Source: Periconia sp. R9002 (Eukaryota; Ascomycota; Dothideomycetes; Pleosporales; Periconiaceae). From it: 64,000 bases of DNA. The number at the start of each line of letters is the position of its first letter. Position 1 is the first letter of the stretch. This document shows, in pieces, positions 55,963 through 64,000 of this stretch. The stretch lies in the NCBI GenBank assembly GCA_023627715.1, contig JAMAHW010000080.1:62001-126000 (forward strand), written 5' to 3'. The position numbers and the translations under genes are program-made. Below the pieces are notes generated by a model. It saw only the letters and a list, made by a program, of their open reading frames with translations. It ran no database searches and was not told the DNA's origin.

Positions 55963-57357
55963 ATGTCCGCACCTCCTCCCTCCAAAGACACCCTCGACCT
56001 CCTGGACAGCGTCTCGGGCCTCAGTGATGCTCTCAAGAATGGCCAACAGGGCGCCCGCGAGGGCCTATTGGACGTGTGCACCAAGCTCGTTGCACACCTG
56101 TCCCACCCCTCGGAACAATTGCTGAGATTGTACTGGGCCCAGCCTACCCACTTGGCCATCATTCGTTTGGGTGTCGACTTCAAACTCTTCCATGCGCTCA
56201 AGCATGTGTCTGGCCAGGGAAACGGAGCTACCACGGCCGACATCGCCTCCCACTGTAGCGGGAACCCCGATCCAGAGCTTGTTGCTCGCATGCTCCGCCA
56301 TCTCGCCGCCATGGGGACGGTTCGCGAGACCGGTCCAAACACCTTTGCTGCCACCGCCATGACCAATGCCTACACCGAGACCGCATATGAGGATACCATC
56401 CTGTTCCTCGTCGATTTCTTCCAGAATGTCCACCAGTCCACTCCGGCCTATTTCAAGGAACATGGCTTCAAGTCCCCCCAGTCCGGTGTAGACGGTCCCT
56501 ACCAGTACACCTTCAACTGCAAAGGCCTCCATCTCTTTGAACACTTCGAAAAGTCTGTCCCCGAACAGGGCAAACGCTTCGCTAGCATGATGGACCTGTG
56601 GAGCCAAGGCCGGCCACGCTGGTTCGACCCAGAGTTCTATCCTGTTCAGGAACGTCTGATCACAGGGGCTACCCAGGACCCGGAATTCTTCCTCGTCGAT
56701 GTGGGTGGCGGGACTGGTCACGATGTGGAAGGTTTGAGGCAAGCCTTCCCCTCCGATATTCCCGGAAAACTTGTGCTGCAGGATCGACCTGAGATTGTGG
56801 AGTTGGGTGAGGTAGATCCGAGCATTGTAAAACAGCCTCATGATTTTCTGACCGAACAGCCCGTGAAAGGTGCGTATAATTTTTCTCCTTGTGACTAACT
56901 GACCTTTTTTCGTTTATTTGATGCATAGGCTAATCGTCCACACAGGCGCCCGAGCATACTTTCTCCATTCCATCATCCAAGACTGGTCCGATCAGGTCAA
57001 CACTCAGATCCTCAAGTCCATTGTACCTGCGATGAAGAAAGGCTACTCCAAGATTGTCATCAACGACTATGTGGTTCCCGACCAAGGCGCCAAATGGCAG
57101 CAGAGTAAGTCGTTTCCCACCGTTTTACTCGATTCATCTTCAGTGCTGTTTTGAAATCCCCCAAAATTGCAAGATCGCCTAAATTGATTGTTTCCTTTCC
57201 AGCTGCACTCGACTGGGAGCTCATGGCTAGTCTCAGCTCGCGCCACCGCACTGAAGCCGACCACCGTAAATTGTACGAAGGTGCAGGCCTAAAAATCACC
57301 GGCATCTGGAAACACCCCCAGAGCCTCGACTCCGTCATTGAGTTGGAGCTCGCTTGA
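55963..57357 (+). CDS. O-methyltransferase-like protein (plant/fungal COMT type)
   Basis: Predicted SAM-dependent O-methyltransferase of the kind found in polyketide and other secondary pathways. Exons: 55963-56869, 56946-57104, 57203-57357, encoding 406 aa. The ATG at 55963 is the first in frame (an earlier GTG is not used). A winged-helix-like N-terminal dimerisation region includes RLGVDFKLFHALK and ADIASHCSGNPDPELVARML. SAM motif I is FLVDVGGGTGHDVEGLR (about 243-259), then LQDRPEIVE. The segment that normally carries the catalytic His (HDW) reads SIIQDWSDQ, with Gln at about residue 314. The C-terminal EGAGLKITGIWKH follows. The enzyme may therefore be altered or use another base. It is divergent from a LaeA-like methyltransferase. 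Confidence 0.88.
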
Positions 57358-58270
57358 ACATCTCCTAAACGACAAGATTTCTTTCATCTCAGTTCCCGTA
57401 TGCATGGTTTGCGATGTTCCATTTCTTGTATAATCAGTTGGACTTCCCTTTGAGGGGGTCTCATTGTGGACACAAGAGCTTAGAAAAGCCAGCTGGAACA
57501 GTGCTGGAACTAGACCATACAGGCAGATGAATAGTTGGAATTATTGCCAACCCCAATAACGACAAACACATGTTTCCTATACATATCGACTTATTCTGTG
57601 TGCGTCACCAGGTTGTTTATCGGGTAATCCAACACGCTATGTAAGTGATCTAGGACAGGTGGGAGGGGCCTCGGTTCTCTCATCTGACGCACAAAGAATA
57701 GTCTACAACACTATGATATCCTTGGTCAAAGATGGCATTCATAACAATGATGCAACCTTCCCATACTACCAGTTAAACTGTATGCTTCGATGATTTGCGC
57801 GCATGCACTGTATATTAAGTCCAAAGGAAGCTGTTTATTAGTCGACAATCCAATGCCAATTCCCATTGGCTTGAGCAAGAAGAACCTTTTTACCAAGCAA
57901 AGCCGAATGCGTCAACCATGAAAGAAAGCACCTTGCCGCAAGTGGCATTCGCCATCTGCGGGGTACATAGGCACGGCAGTGATTCCATCCACGGCCCTGA
58001 GTTCTTTGTATGCTGTTGATATAAAGAACCTCCCTTCCCATCTACCCAGCCACGGTCCATCGACAAACGAATCCCAACAAAATCATCGCACAAGCAGACT
58101 TTATCCACCTTCTGTCTTCTAAAACGTGTATAAACTCTACCCTCTAGCTCATTCACCACCTACCCTGCGTCTGTTCCAACGCCCACGGCATCAAACACCA
58201 CACTCTCATCCAAACAACGGTCAACCCATCCGTCTCAACAAGAAAGAAAAAGAAAGACAAAAAAATCACC
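57358..58270. other. Intergenic region
   Basis: About 900 bp. Short minus-strand ORFs (57838-58041, 57890-58159) have no motifs. The right end is AC- and A-rich, probably leader sequence of the RRM-like gene. Confidence 0.5.
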
Positions 58271-58666
58271 ATGGCAACACAATACCCTCCACACCCCACC
58301 CACAAAAAAAAGTCGTCCAACCTAATCCTCGACTCCCTCCGCGACCTCAACCTCGCCCCGCGCCCGCGCAACCCACCCCCCTCCACCTCCTTCGCCCCCC
58401 CCTACGTCGACAAGTCCGTAACCACCGTCCCCGAGGCCCTGATCAAAAACCTCCCGGACAACGCCACTCGCCACGACGTCGAAGATTTGTTCCGGGGCAT
58501 CAACGTCCGCAACGTCGAGTTCTCGCGGACTAAGAAGGGGGTTGCGGTCGTGACATTCGGGAGTAAGGGGGAGAGGGACCTCGCGGTGGAGAGGGTGCAG
58601 GGGACCGAGGTTGGCGGGAAGAAGCTGTGGGTTAAGGGGTTGCAGAGGACGGCGTTGGTTGTTTGA
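58271..58666 (+). CDS. Small RRM-like RNA-binding protein
   Basis: A 131-aa intronless ORF from the ATG at 58271 (atcaccATGg). After a basic, Pro-rich N-terminus (about 1-50) there is one RRM-like fold. TVPEALIKNLPDNATRHDVE has the RNP2 position and first helix. VRNVEFSRTKKGVAVVTFGS follows with the RNP1-like strand, then GERDLAVERVQGTEVGGKKL and WVKG. Aromatic RNA-contact residues are reduced to one Phe, so binding may be weak or lost. The reverse strand carries an overlapping ORF of composition bias only. I recognise the fold but not the gene; a role in RNA processing is inference. Confidence 0.68.
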   Translation: MATQYPPHPTHKKKSSNLILDSLRDLNLAPRPRNPPPSTSFAPPYVDKSVTTVPEALIKNLPDNATRHDVEDLFRGINVRNVEFSRTKKGVAVVTFGSKGERDLAVERVQGTEVGGKKLWVKGLQRTALVV

Positions 58667-59021
58667 GGGGGGTTTGGGATGTTTCTTGAGGAGGAGGATG
58701 TGAGGTGGTGGTAATCGGGAGTCTGTGTTTGTTGTTTTCTTTTTCTGGGAGCTTATACAGATTTGTATATCGTTCGCTTCGAGGGGGATGGATGGAATAC
58801 ATGAAATATGTATGTATAGTATAGCCCAACCAATGACACAAATAAACTCAACACGCTGGAAGACGTGCAAGCTGCATACGCAGCAGCGGCACAGTTGAAG
58901 TTATATATTGATACCATATATCACGAGCATTATCGAAACCTCCCCATTCAAAATAACGCCCCTATTCCATATCATTTCCCAATACATGGAACCCAAATAA
59001 TACCACCATCCAACCATCTCT
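58667..59021. other. Convergent intergenic region
   Basis: 355 bp with a possible polyadenylation signal aataaa at about 58840. No gene seen. Confidence 0.55.
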
Positions 59022-60744
59022 CTACACAGCAACGCCAACCTCCCCCACACCCACCTCCGTAACCTCGACCCACGACTCATCCTTACCCCTCTCCTCCTCC
59101 TCTACCTCCACCATATCCGTCAACTGCAAATACCTCAAATTGCTCGCCCAGCCCAGATCGTCCTGGAAGTAGCTCTGCATGACATCAACGCCGTACTTCA
59201 TCCCGTTCGTCGCGTCGTAGGTGAGACACTGCTTTCCTACCGCTATGCCGATGACGGCGGGCCACGAAGGGAGTTCCGTGGGTTTGTAAAGCGAGGGCGC
59301 GGCGGCGGGGGATTCATTTTCGTTTTCGTCGTCATCGTCAGCGGCGGCTTCGGCGTTCAGGATCGATGCAAAGACGTTTTGTGCGGCTGCTTGACCCATC
59401 ACCATGGCCGAGCCTGCGCGCTTGATGCCGGTCCAGGCGATCACGTCGCCGACGCCGAAGTGGGCCTCGCGGTTCGCGATGGCGGTCGTTTTGAAGGTGA
59501 GGTCGTTGTTGACTTCGATTTCGCCGTCGTTGTTGAGGCACTGCGCAGGGAGGATGCTGGTTGTGGGCTCGCCCTTTTTGGTCGAGTCGATTACGAAGTC
59601 TGCGGTGAGGGTTCGGCCGTCGGCGAGCTGGACGTGGAATTCACCGGATGGAAGTTCGGTGACGGTCGCGCGGTTGCCGAGCACGACGTCGACGCCTTCT
59701 TCAGCGAGCAGCGTGCCGACCTGATCTTTTACTTCTGAAGGAAGGGGCTCGGAGGAAAGGACTTGTGAGCGCGAGTGGATGAGTGTGACGTGTATGTTTG
59801 GGTAGCAGACTTTGATTTCGCCAGCGAACTCAACGCCCTATATCGCGGGTACAAGGTTAGTTAAATGTAACTAGGGTGGTTACAGTACATTATCAGTGTC
59901 TTAATACGCCACGCCACGTGGTGTTTCGGTAACAAACGACTCTGTACCTGGAATTCAACATACTACGGCTCCAGCCCCAATGATACATACGGCTCTCCTT
60001 CCATCCTGGGGTTTCTTAGGGTCGCCACCGACGATTTTCTGGATAAATGCTTTGCCGTCTTGCATGTACTCTTCGTAGGAGCCGGATTTGGGGACCGCTG
60101 GCCAGTGTCGCTTCATGCCAGTCGCTATGATTGCGTAGTCGTATTCGTGTTGGTGCTCTGCGCCGTTGCGATCACGGTACGTGGCGGTCTTGGAGGATGG
60201 GTCTATGGAAGTGACTGTGCCGTGTTTAAAAGAGAGGTTTGAGTTTTGGAGCTCTTTTAGATGTAAGAAGCGCTTCCACATTTTCGGTGTGTGAGAGGGA
60301 GCTACGTGAGCCAGGGGAGCGCCGACAGAATGGACTATTGAACAGTGAGCACTTGCAACACGAATTTTCATCTTCTCAATTCCAAATGAGTAAACTGGGT
60401 AAGAACGTACAATAACCATCTCTCCGGTCAATAACCGTGACTTCAACCCCCCTTCTGGACCGTTTCCCGCCAAAGTCTGCTCCGGGGTAGACAGCTTGTC
60501 TGGGCTGGCCCTTGTCCAGATCCAAAAGATTCACTACGGCAGTTACACCTCCATAAGCACATCCCACGACCAGCACACGATGTTTCCGCGTTTTGCTAAG
60601 GGACAACTTGGCCATGGAATCGGTCATAGACGAAGCCAACCCGCCACTGAGAGAGGGGAGTCTCATCCTGGACACGATGAAATAGATACAAGCAATTGCA
60701 ACAGGGTATCTGAGGTCTGAGATGGTTATATTATTGAAACCCAT
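59022..60744 (-). CDS. AIF/AMID-like FAD-dependent oxidoreductase
   Basis: Predicted FAD/NAD(P)H oxidoreductase related to type II NADH dehydrogenases and AIF-like death-associated proteins. Exons: 60744-60411, 60334-59964, 59837-59022, encoding 506 aa. The N-terminus has a hydrophobic segment (YPVAIACIYFIVS) that may be a membrane anchor or targeting region. The FAD Rossmann motif follows (HRVLVVGCAYGGVTAVVNLL). Splice 1 restores DGYFHSVGAPLAHV; YDYAIIATGMKRHWP is the typical ATG motif. The second nucleotide motif is CIIGAGAVGVEFAGEIK. The C-terminal half has FVIDSTKKGEP and FGVGDVIAWTG. The 126-bp intron interrupting the GAGAV-G codons is nearly identical to an intron in the ABC transporter. 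GATA-type motifs cluster upstream. Cellular location and electron acceptor unknown. Confidence 0.9.
59838..59963 (-). repeat. Introner-like element, oxidoreductase intron 2 (near-identical to 2974-3095)
   Basis: This 126-bp phase-0 intron has donor gtatgt, branch region aactaac and acceptor gatatag. It is about 90% identical over about 117 aligned bases to transporter intron 8, which lies on the opposite strand 57 kb away in an unrelated gene. The host exon sequences show no similarity, so the intron itself was copied. Confidence 0.9.
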
Positions 60745-61720
60745 GGAAAAAGAGGAATGATGAGTAAGGGTAGAAAGGAAAGAGATGGCGGGAAGGGGGA
60801 GGTAGGGGTGGAAAGTGGGAGATGATCGAGGATCTGATAAGCTCGACCTTATGCCCTTTTATCTTTGGCGTGCGACATCGGACTTATCCACATTTTCTCG
60901 GATTGCCTTTGCTATAGCTCACGCAATCCGTCAGTTCATCCCGGAAGAACCCATGGTGACGAACGTTTGAATATATCGGTGTTGGACGGTGATTGGCTGC
61001 GTGCCGTGAGCTATGCTGATTGAGTTATCTGATCCGCTGTAAATTTTATCAGATCCGCCTTTGGCGCCTTGGCGGGATGCCGCCCATCCAGCGGAACCAC
61101 AAGTTGTTCAGCACTGTACGCATCACTCACTACTCGGACTACTTGTCGGTGTGCAAATTTGATTCATGTTCTACTCCGGAAGGTCTGAAAATGACTTGAT
61201 TTACCGATATCTGCGTTTTTGGTGGTAGCTGCATGAGGACTAGCGGACAAGTGAGACCTCAAGTGCTCTGATATGCGCTGTGAGGACTATTCCGGCAATG
61301 CTCTCGTAGTGCCGAGGCCGAGGAAGACGAGGAAAACGAGAGGAGGGGGTATCGAATTGAAGAAGAGGATTGAAGGAACTCTCTAGCCTGCAATAAGGGG
61401 TAGCTGCAGAAAACATGCTATTGTCTTCGTTTTTCCCTGACGCAATCAACCTTGATCAGCTTCTGAGAGATCGGGTATAGCTCGGCCATGCATTCGATGA
61501 CTATAGAAGACACGTCGGCCTTGAGTAATAATGAGAAATAGATTTTTTTCATGGTATCTCATCGATAAATGCTGCTCTATGTACATCCAACATCAGGCGC
61601 CTCCAGTGCGCGCAGATATGCAAACCGCTCAGAATCCCACCAACTCCGACGCTATGCAACAAAAAAGAAAACAATGCTAAAAATGATACGCAGATGAAGG
61701 CTCTCGGCGGCACTGCTCGA
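60745..61720. promoter_or_regulatory. Intergenic region with clustered GATA-type motifs
   Basis: About 980 bp between the oxidoreductase promoter and the carboxylesterase 3' end. GATAA or TTATC words occur at 60836, 60859, 60883, 61025 and 61046. The last two are each followed by a GATCCGC word. No gene seen. Confidence 0.5.
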
Positions 61721-63703
61721 CTATTTCCACATCCTCACCATCCTCTCTTCGTCCCTCCACCACTTGCACTGCTCCATTCGAATCCCGTCCTTCTCTGCTT
61801 CCATCTTGACACCGCCTCTTGCATCATTCCCGACAACCAATTCCCCGCTTCCGACACTCGTGTATCGCTCCCACTTCACAGCATTCTCCATCGCGTACTT
61901 GTTGGGATCACCACTCACGACAAAGCTGGCGTAGTAACTGCTGTAGAGATCTGCGATGGGAGGGAATTGGACGTTGGAGAGGCCGTTGAAGTATGGGGCG
62001 TCGGAAGCGTGAGGGACGCCCATATTTGCGCCTGCATTATTCGGCGTATTGAAGCGAGCCTTGTAAACGGTAGCGTTTGCTTTGGCAAGTCGATATGCGG
62101 TTTCCTGGACCGGGCAGATGTATGAGTAATCTCCATAAGCAGCAGATATCCGCTCGTATTGTGCCGAAACGGGCGAGTTGATGTATGGGCCCTTGCCGTC
62201 GGTAGGGTTGGGATAGAGATTGTCGAGGTCCGCCAGGTCAGTCTCGTTGAGGCCAGGTTGGAAATTATGTATGAAGTCCAGGAAATGGGCGTTTGTGCTG
62301 AGATTCTTGGGAGCAAAAAGCTTCCCTTCGTCGGTGGTCGAAGTTATGAGGGTGGGAATCTTGAAAAAGGTTTCGTTGACGCCAGAAACGGATCCCAGGT
62401 TCTCAAGCAGAGGGCCGCCGGAGACGGGTTGCCAAGGCCACGTGATATTGTACTGGGAGTCTCGAAAGATTTTTCCAGAAGCCTGTTGGATGCTACGAAG
62501 GGGTGCGGTGCGCAGACAATTCATAGCTGCAGCATTGGTGCCCGAAGTTGGGCAGTTGAGAAGCCCCATGAACTGTTGGTAGTATTTTACATAGATCGGT
62601 TCGGTGGCCGGAGGAAAGGAACGTGCGGTGGGTGCGCCGGATGCGAGGATTGCCTGGCTGAATAGCTTCTTGCCCGCATCTTGGCCATAGTTGTGGAAAA
62701 GATGCAACCCCACTGAGTGCGCGCCCGCGCTCTGTCCACCAAGCGTGATCCGATCGGGGTCACCCCCAAATTGTACAACATACTTCCGCATGAATTCGAG
62801 TAGCATCTTTTGATCTCTCAAGCCGAGATTCAAAAGACCCTCATCCGCGAAGAGCTTGCTTGGTAGACTTCCCATGGCACCGAGCCTGTACTGCATCGTA
62901 ACAACAATCAGCGGCTGGTTGCTCTTTGAAACAAATGCTGCTCCGTCGAAACTTCGTGCGCCGCCCATAACGAAAGCGCCTCCATGGAAGAATACGAAAA
63001 CGGGGAGTTTGGAGTCGGCTGATATGCCGCTAGGTCGATACAGGTTGAAAATCAGGCACTCTTCGGTATGCGAGTTCGGATCGAACCACGAGTCTTGGAT
63101 ACAGGCTTTCCCGTATTGAGATGCATCTTTGATTCCAGTAAAAGATTTTGGCCAGTCTGGGGGTGCGAATCTTGTCTCGTTAACAGGTTGAACGGAATAG
63201 TCCACGCCAAGCCAGGCTTCCACCGGCTCTTGAAAGGCGGTTTTGGCTTGGGCGCTCTTGACGACTTGCACGCCCATAAATGTTCCATAATCGGGCAAGG
63301 TGACCAATAGAGGTTCATCGGGGATTCGCAGCGTTGAATCGATTCCCCTCCCGGGACCCATGAAACCGTAAATCATTGCGCCAAAGGCGGCGCCACAACA
63401 TATTGCGAGTAAAAACCATATCCAGTGACGTTTGAGACGATGGTAGATGCGAGCGCATATCCGCGGTACGGTAGATTTTGCGGGAACGGTAGGAAAGGGA
63501 AAATCCTTGGCTGTGGGCAGCAAAGGTTGTGGCGAACCTGCCTCGGAGGAGGCAGAACTGGCAGGAGGACTGTACTCGGGCGGCTGGTTCAGGCCGGCCA
63601 TGGTTGCTGATGAGGCCCTACTGGCGAAGGCACCTTCAAAAGGGTCTTGGGGAGTGTGGGAGGAGCGACGACGAGGGAAATCATGGTCGAGGAGGGGCGC
63701 CAT
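61721..63703 (-). CDS. Membrane-anchored type-B carboxylesterase/cholinesterase-like protein
   Basis: Predicted type II membrane ester hydrolase of the alpha/beta-hydrolase carboxylesterase family, intronless, 660 aa. I use the first ATG of the frame at 63703; the frame extends upstream only to a GTG. A Pro/Ser-rich cytoplasmic N-terminus (about 1-85) with basic residues (RLKRH) precedes one hydrophobic span (WIWFLLAICCGAAFGAMIYG). The catalytic domain shows ECLIFNLYRP, FVFFHGGAFVMGG (oxyanion hole), the elbow LGGQSAGAHS with Ser about 324, TSTTDEGKLF with the acidic residue, and GVPHASDAPYFNG with the His. All triad positions are present. Three GATA-type motifs lie just upstream (63777-63808). 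Substrate unknown. Confidence 0.9.
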   Translation of the reverse strand: MAPLLDHDFPRRRSSHTPQDPFEGAFASRASSATMAGLNQPPEYSPPASSASSEAGSPQPLLPTAKDFPFPTVPAKSTVPRICARIYHRLKRHWIWFLLAICCGAAFGAMIYGFMGPGRGIDSTLRIPDEPLLVTLPDYGTFMGVQVVKSAQAKTAFQEPVEAWLGVDYSVQPVNETRFAPPDWPKSFTGIKDASQYGKACIQDSWFDPNSHTEECLIFNLYRPSGISADSKLPVFVFFHGGAFVMGGARSFDGAAFVSKSNQPLIVVTMQYRLGAMGSLPSKLFADEGLLNLGLRDQKMLLEFMRKYVVQFGGDPDRITLGGQSAGAHSVGLHLFHNYGQDAGKKLFSQAILASGAPTARSFPPATEPIYVKYYQQFMGLLNCPTSGTNAAAMNCLRTAPLRSIQQASGKIFRDSQYNITWPWQPVSGGPLLENLGSVSGVNETFFKIPTLITSTTDEGKLFAPKNLSTNAHFLDFIHNFQPGLNETDLADLDNLYPNPTDGKGPYINSPVSAQYERISAAYGDYSYICPVQETAYRLAKANATVYKARFNTPNNAGANMGVPHASDAPYFNGLSNVQFPPIADLYSSYYASFVVSGDPNKYAMENAVKWERYTSVGSGELVVGNDARGGVKMEAEKDGIRMEQCKWWRDEERMVRMWK

Positions 63704-63776
63704 GGGTTGGTGGTTTACATAGGGCTTGATGGTCGCTGTGTCCCTGTGCCACTTCCATCTCAAGTGGGACAGGGCC

Positions 63777-63808
63777 GATAAGATTTGGCGGTTACGCTTA
63801 TCCTTATC
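63777..63808. promoter_or_regulatory. Cluster of three GATA-factor-type motifs
   Basis: GATAAG (63777-63782) and two adjacent CTTATC (63797-63808) lie within 32 bp, 74-105 bp upstream of the carboxylesterase ATG. In filamentous fungi such clusters are bound by nitrogen or light GATA factors. Function here is inferred. Confidence 0.45.
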
Positions 63809-64000
63809 GGGTAAGGAGTATCCGGGCGGTTCAGGCCACGAGGTTCCAGAACATTGACCTTTTTTTCCCACGAACGCCCGGTCTGGCCTTCGCGCGTACT
63901 CCGGTACTGTGCAGCAAAGGATAGGGCAAGCTTCGTGTGTTGTACCTGGAACGCTTGCTACAGCGGTACAGCGGGACCGGGCTTCGCCGGCTACACGTGC

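Overview
The window is nuclear DNA from a filamentous ascomycete (Pezizomycotina). The evidence is short GT-AG introns of about 48-156 bp, TATA plus pyrimidine-rich promoters, and typical fungal families: PDR-type ABC pump, hybrid histidine kinase, LaeA-like methyltransferase, Pex26, Iwr1 and coronin. Two visibly AT-rich, TpA-rich islands resemble DNA hit by repeat-induced point mutation. I cannot fix the class from sequence alone. I saw no rRNA, tRNA, CRISPR array or intact transposon. Every exon-intron model below was spliced by hand, and each coding sum divides by three.

Layout. 0-6 kb: a full-length PDR ABC transporter with 16 introns. 6.7-10.8 kb: a GAF-type hybrid histidine kinase. 11.8-13.2 kb: a secreted SGNH esterase (minus). 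14.2-15.1 kb: an NC2-alpha/DRAP1-like histone-fold repressor (minus). 16.6-17.9 kb: tafazzin (minus), divergent from a NOSIP-like zinc-finger protein at 18.3-19.4 kb. 19.4-24 kb: a long stretch with a promoter-like start but no credible protein. 24-25.5 kb: an intronless BCS1-like AAA ATPase between two AT-rich islands. 26.2-27.3 kb: a Cys-rich single-pass membrane protein (minus). 28.7-30.5 kb: a PARN/CAF1-type nuclease (minus). 31.2-32.6 kb: Pex26-like peroxin. 33.8-35 kb: NmrA-like protein. 35.5-36.6 kb: Iwr1 (minus). 37-38.4 kb: nucleoside transporter. 39-40.8 kb: two diverged small paralogues of unknown function separated by a 13-bp minisatellite. 42.9-44 kb: a Ser/Thr-rich membrane protein. 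44.3 kb: a 38-residue Cys-rich peptide ending in a CaaX box (minus). 46.2-46.8 kb: a GPI-type wall protein (minus). 49.1-51.2 kb: coronin (minus). 52.2-53.2 kb: Pex11-family protein. 53.6-54.9 kb (minus) and 56-57.4 kb (plus): a divergent LaeA-like methyltransferase and O-methyltransferase-like pair. 58.3 kb: a small RRM-like protein. 59-60.7 kb: an AIF/AMID-like oxidoreductase (minus). 61.7-63.7 kb: a membrane-anchored type-B carboxylesterase (minus).

The most striking signal is a family of near-repeat introns, introner-like elements. An intron in the ABC transporter and one in the unrelated oxidoreductase 57 kb away are about 90% identical over about 117 bases, and all 12 differences are transitions. 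At least nine other introns in the ABC transporter and the histidine kinase share the same 3' module. The second is a gene for a tiny Cys-rich CaaX peptide, with its own TATA box, an ATG-free leader and a 5'-UTR intron. It may be a lipopeptide pheromone-like precursor.

Most genes are unrelated neighbours rather than one pathway. Possible functional links are the drug-pump and sensor-kinase pair, the methyltransferase pair, and two peroxisome-biogenesis genes.
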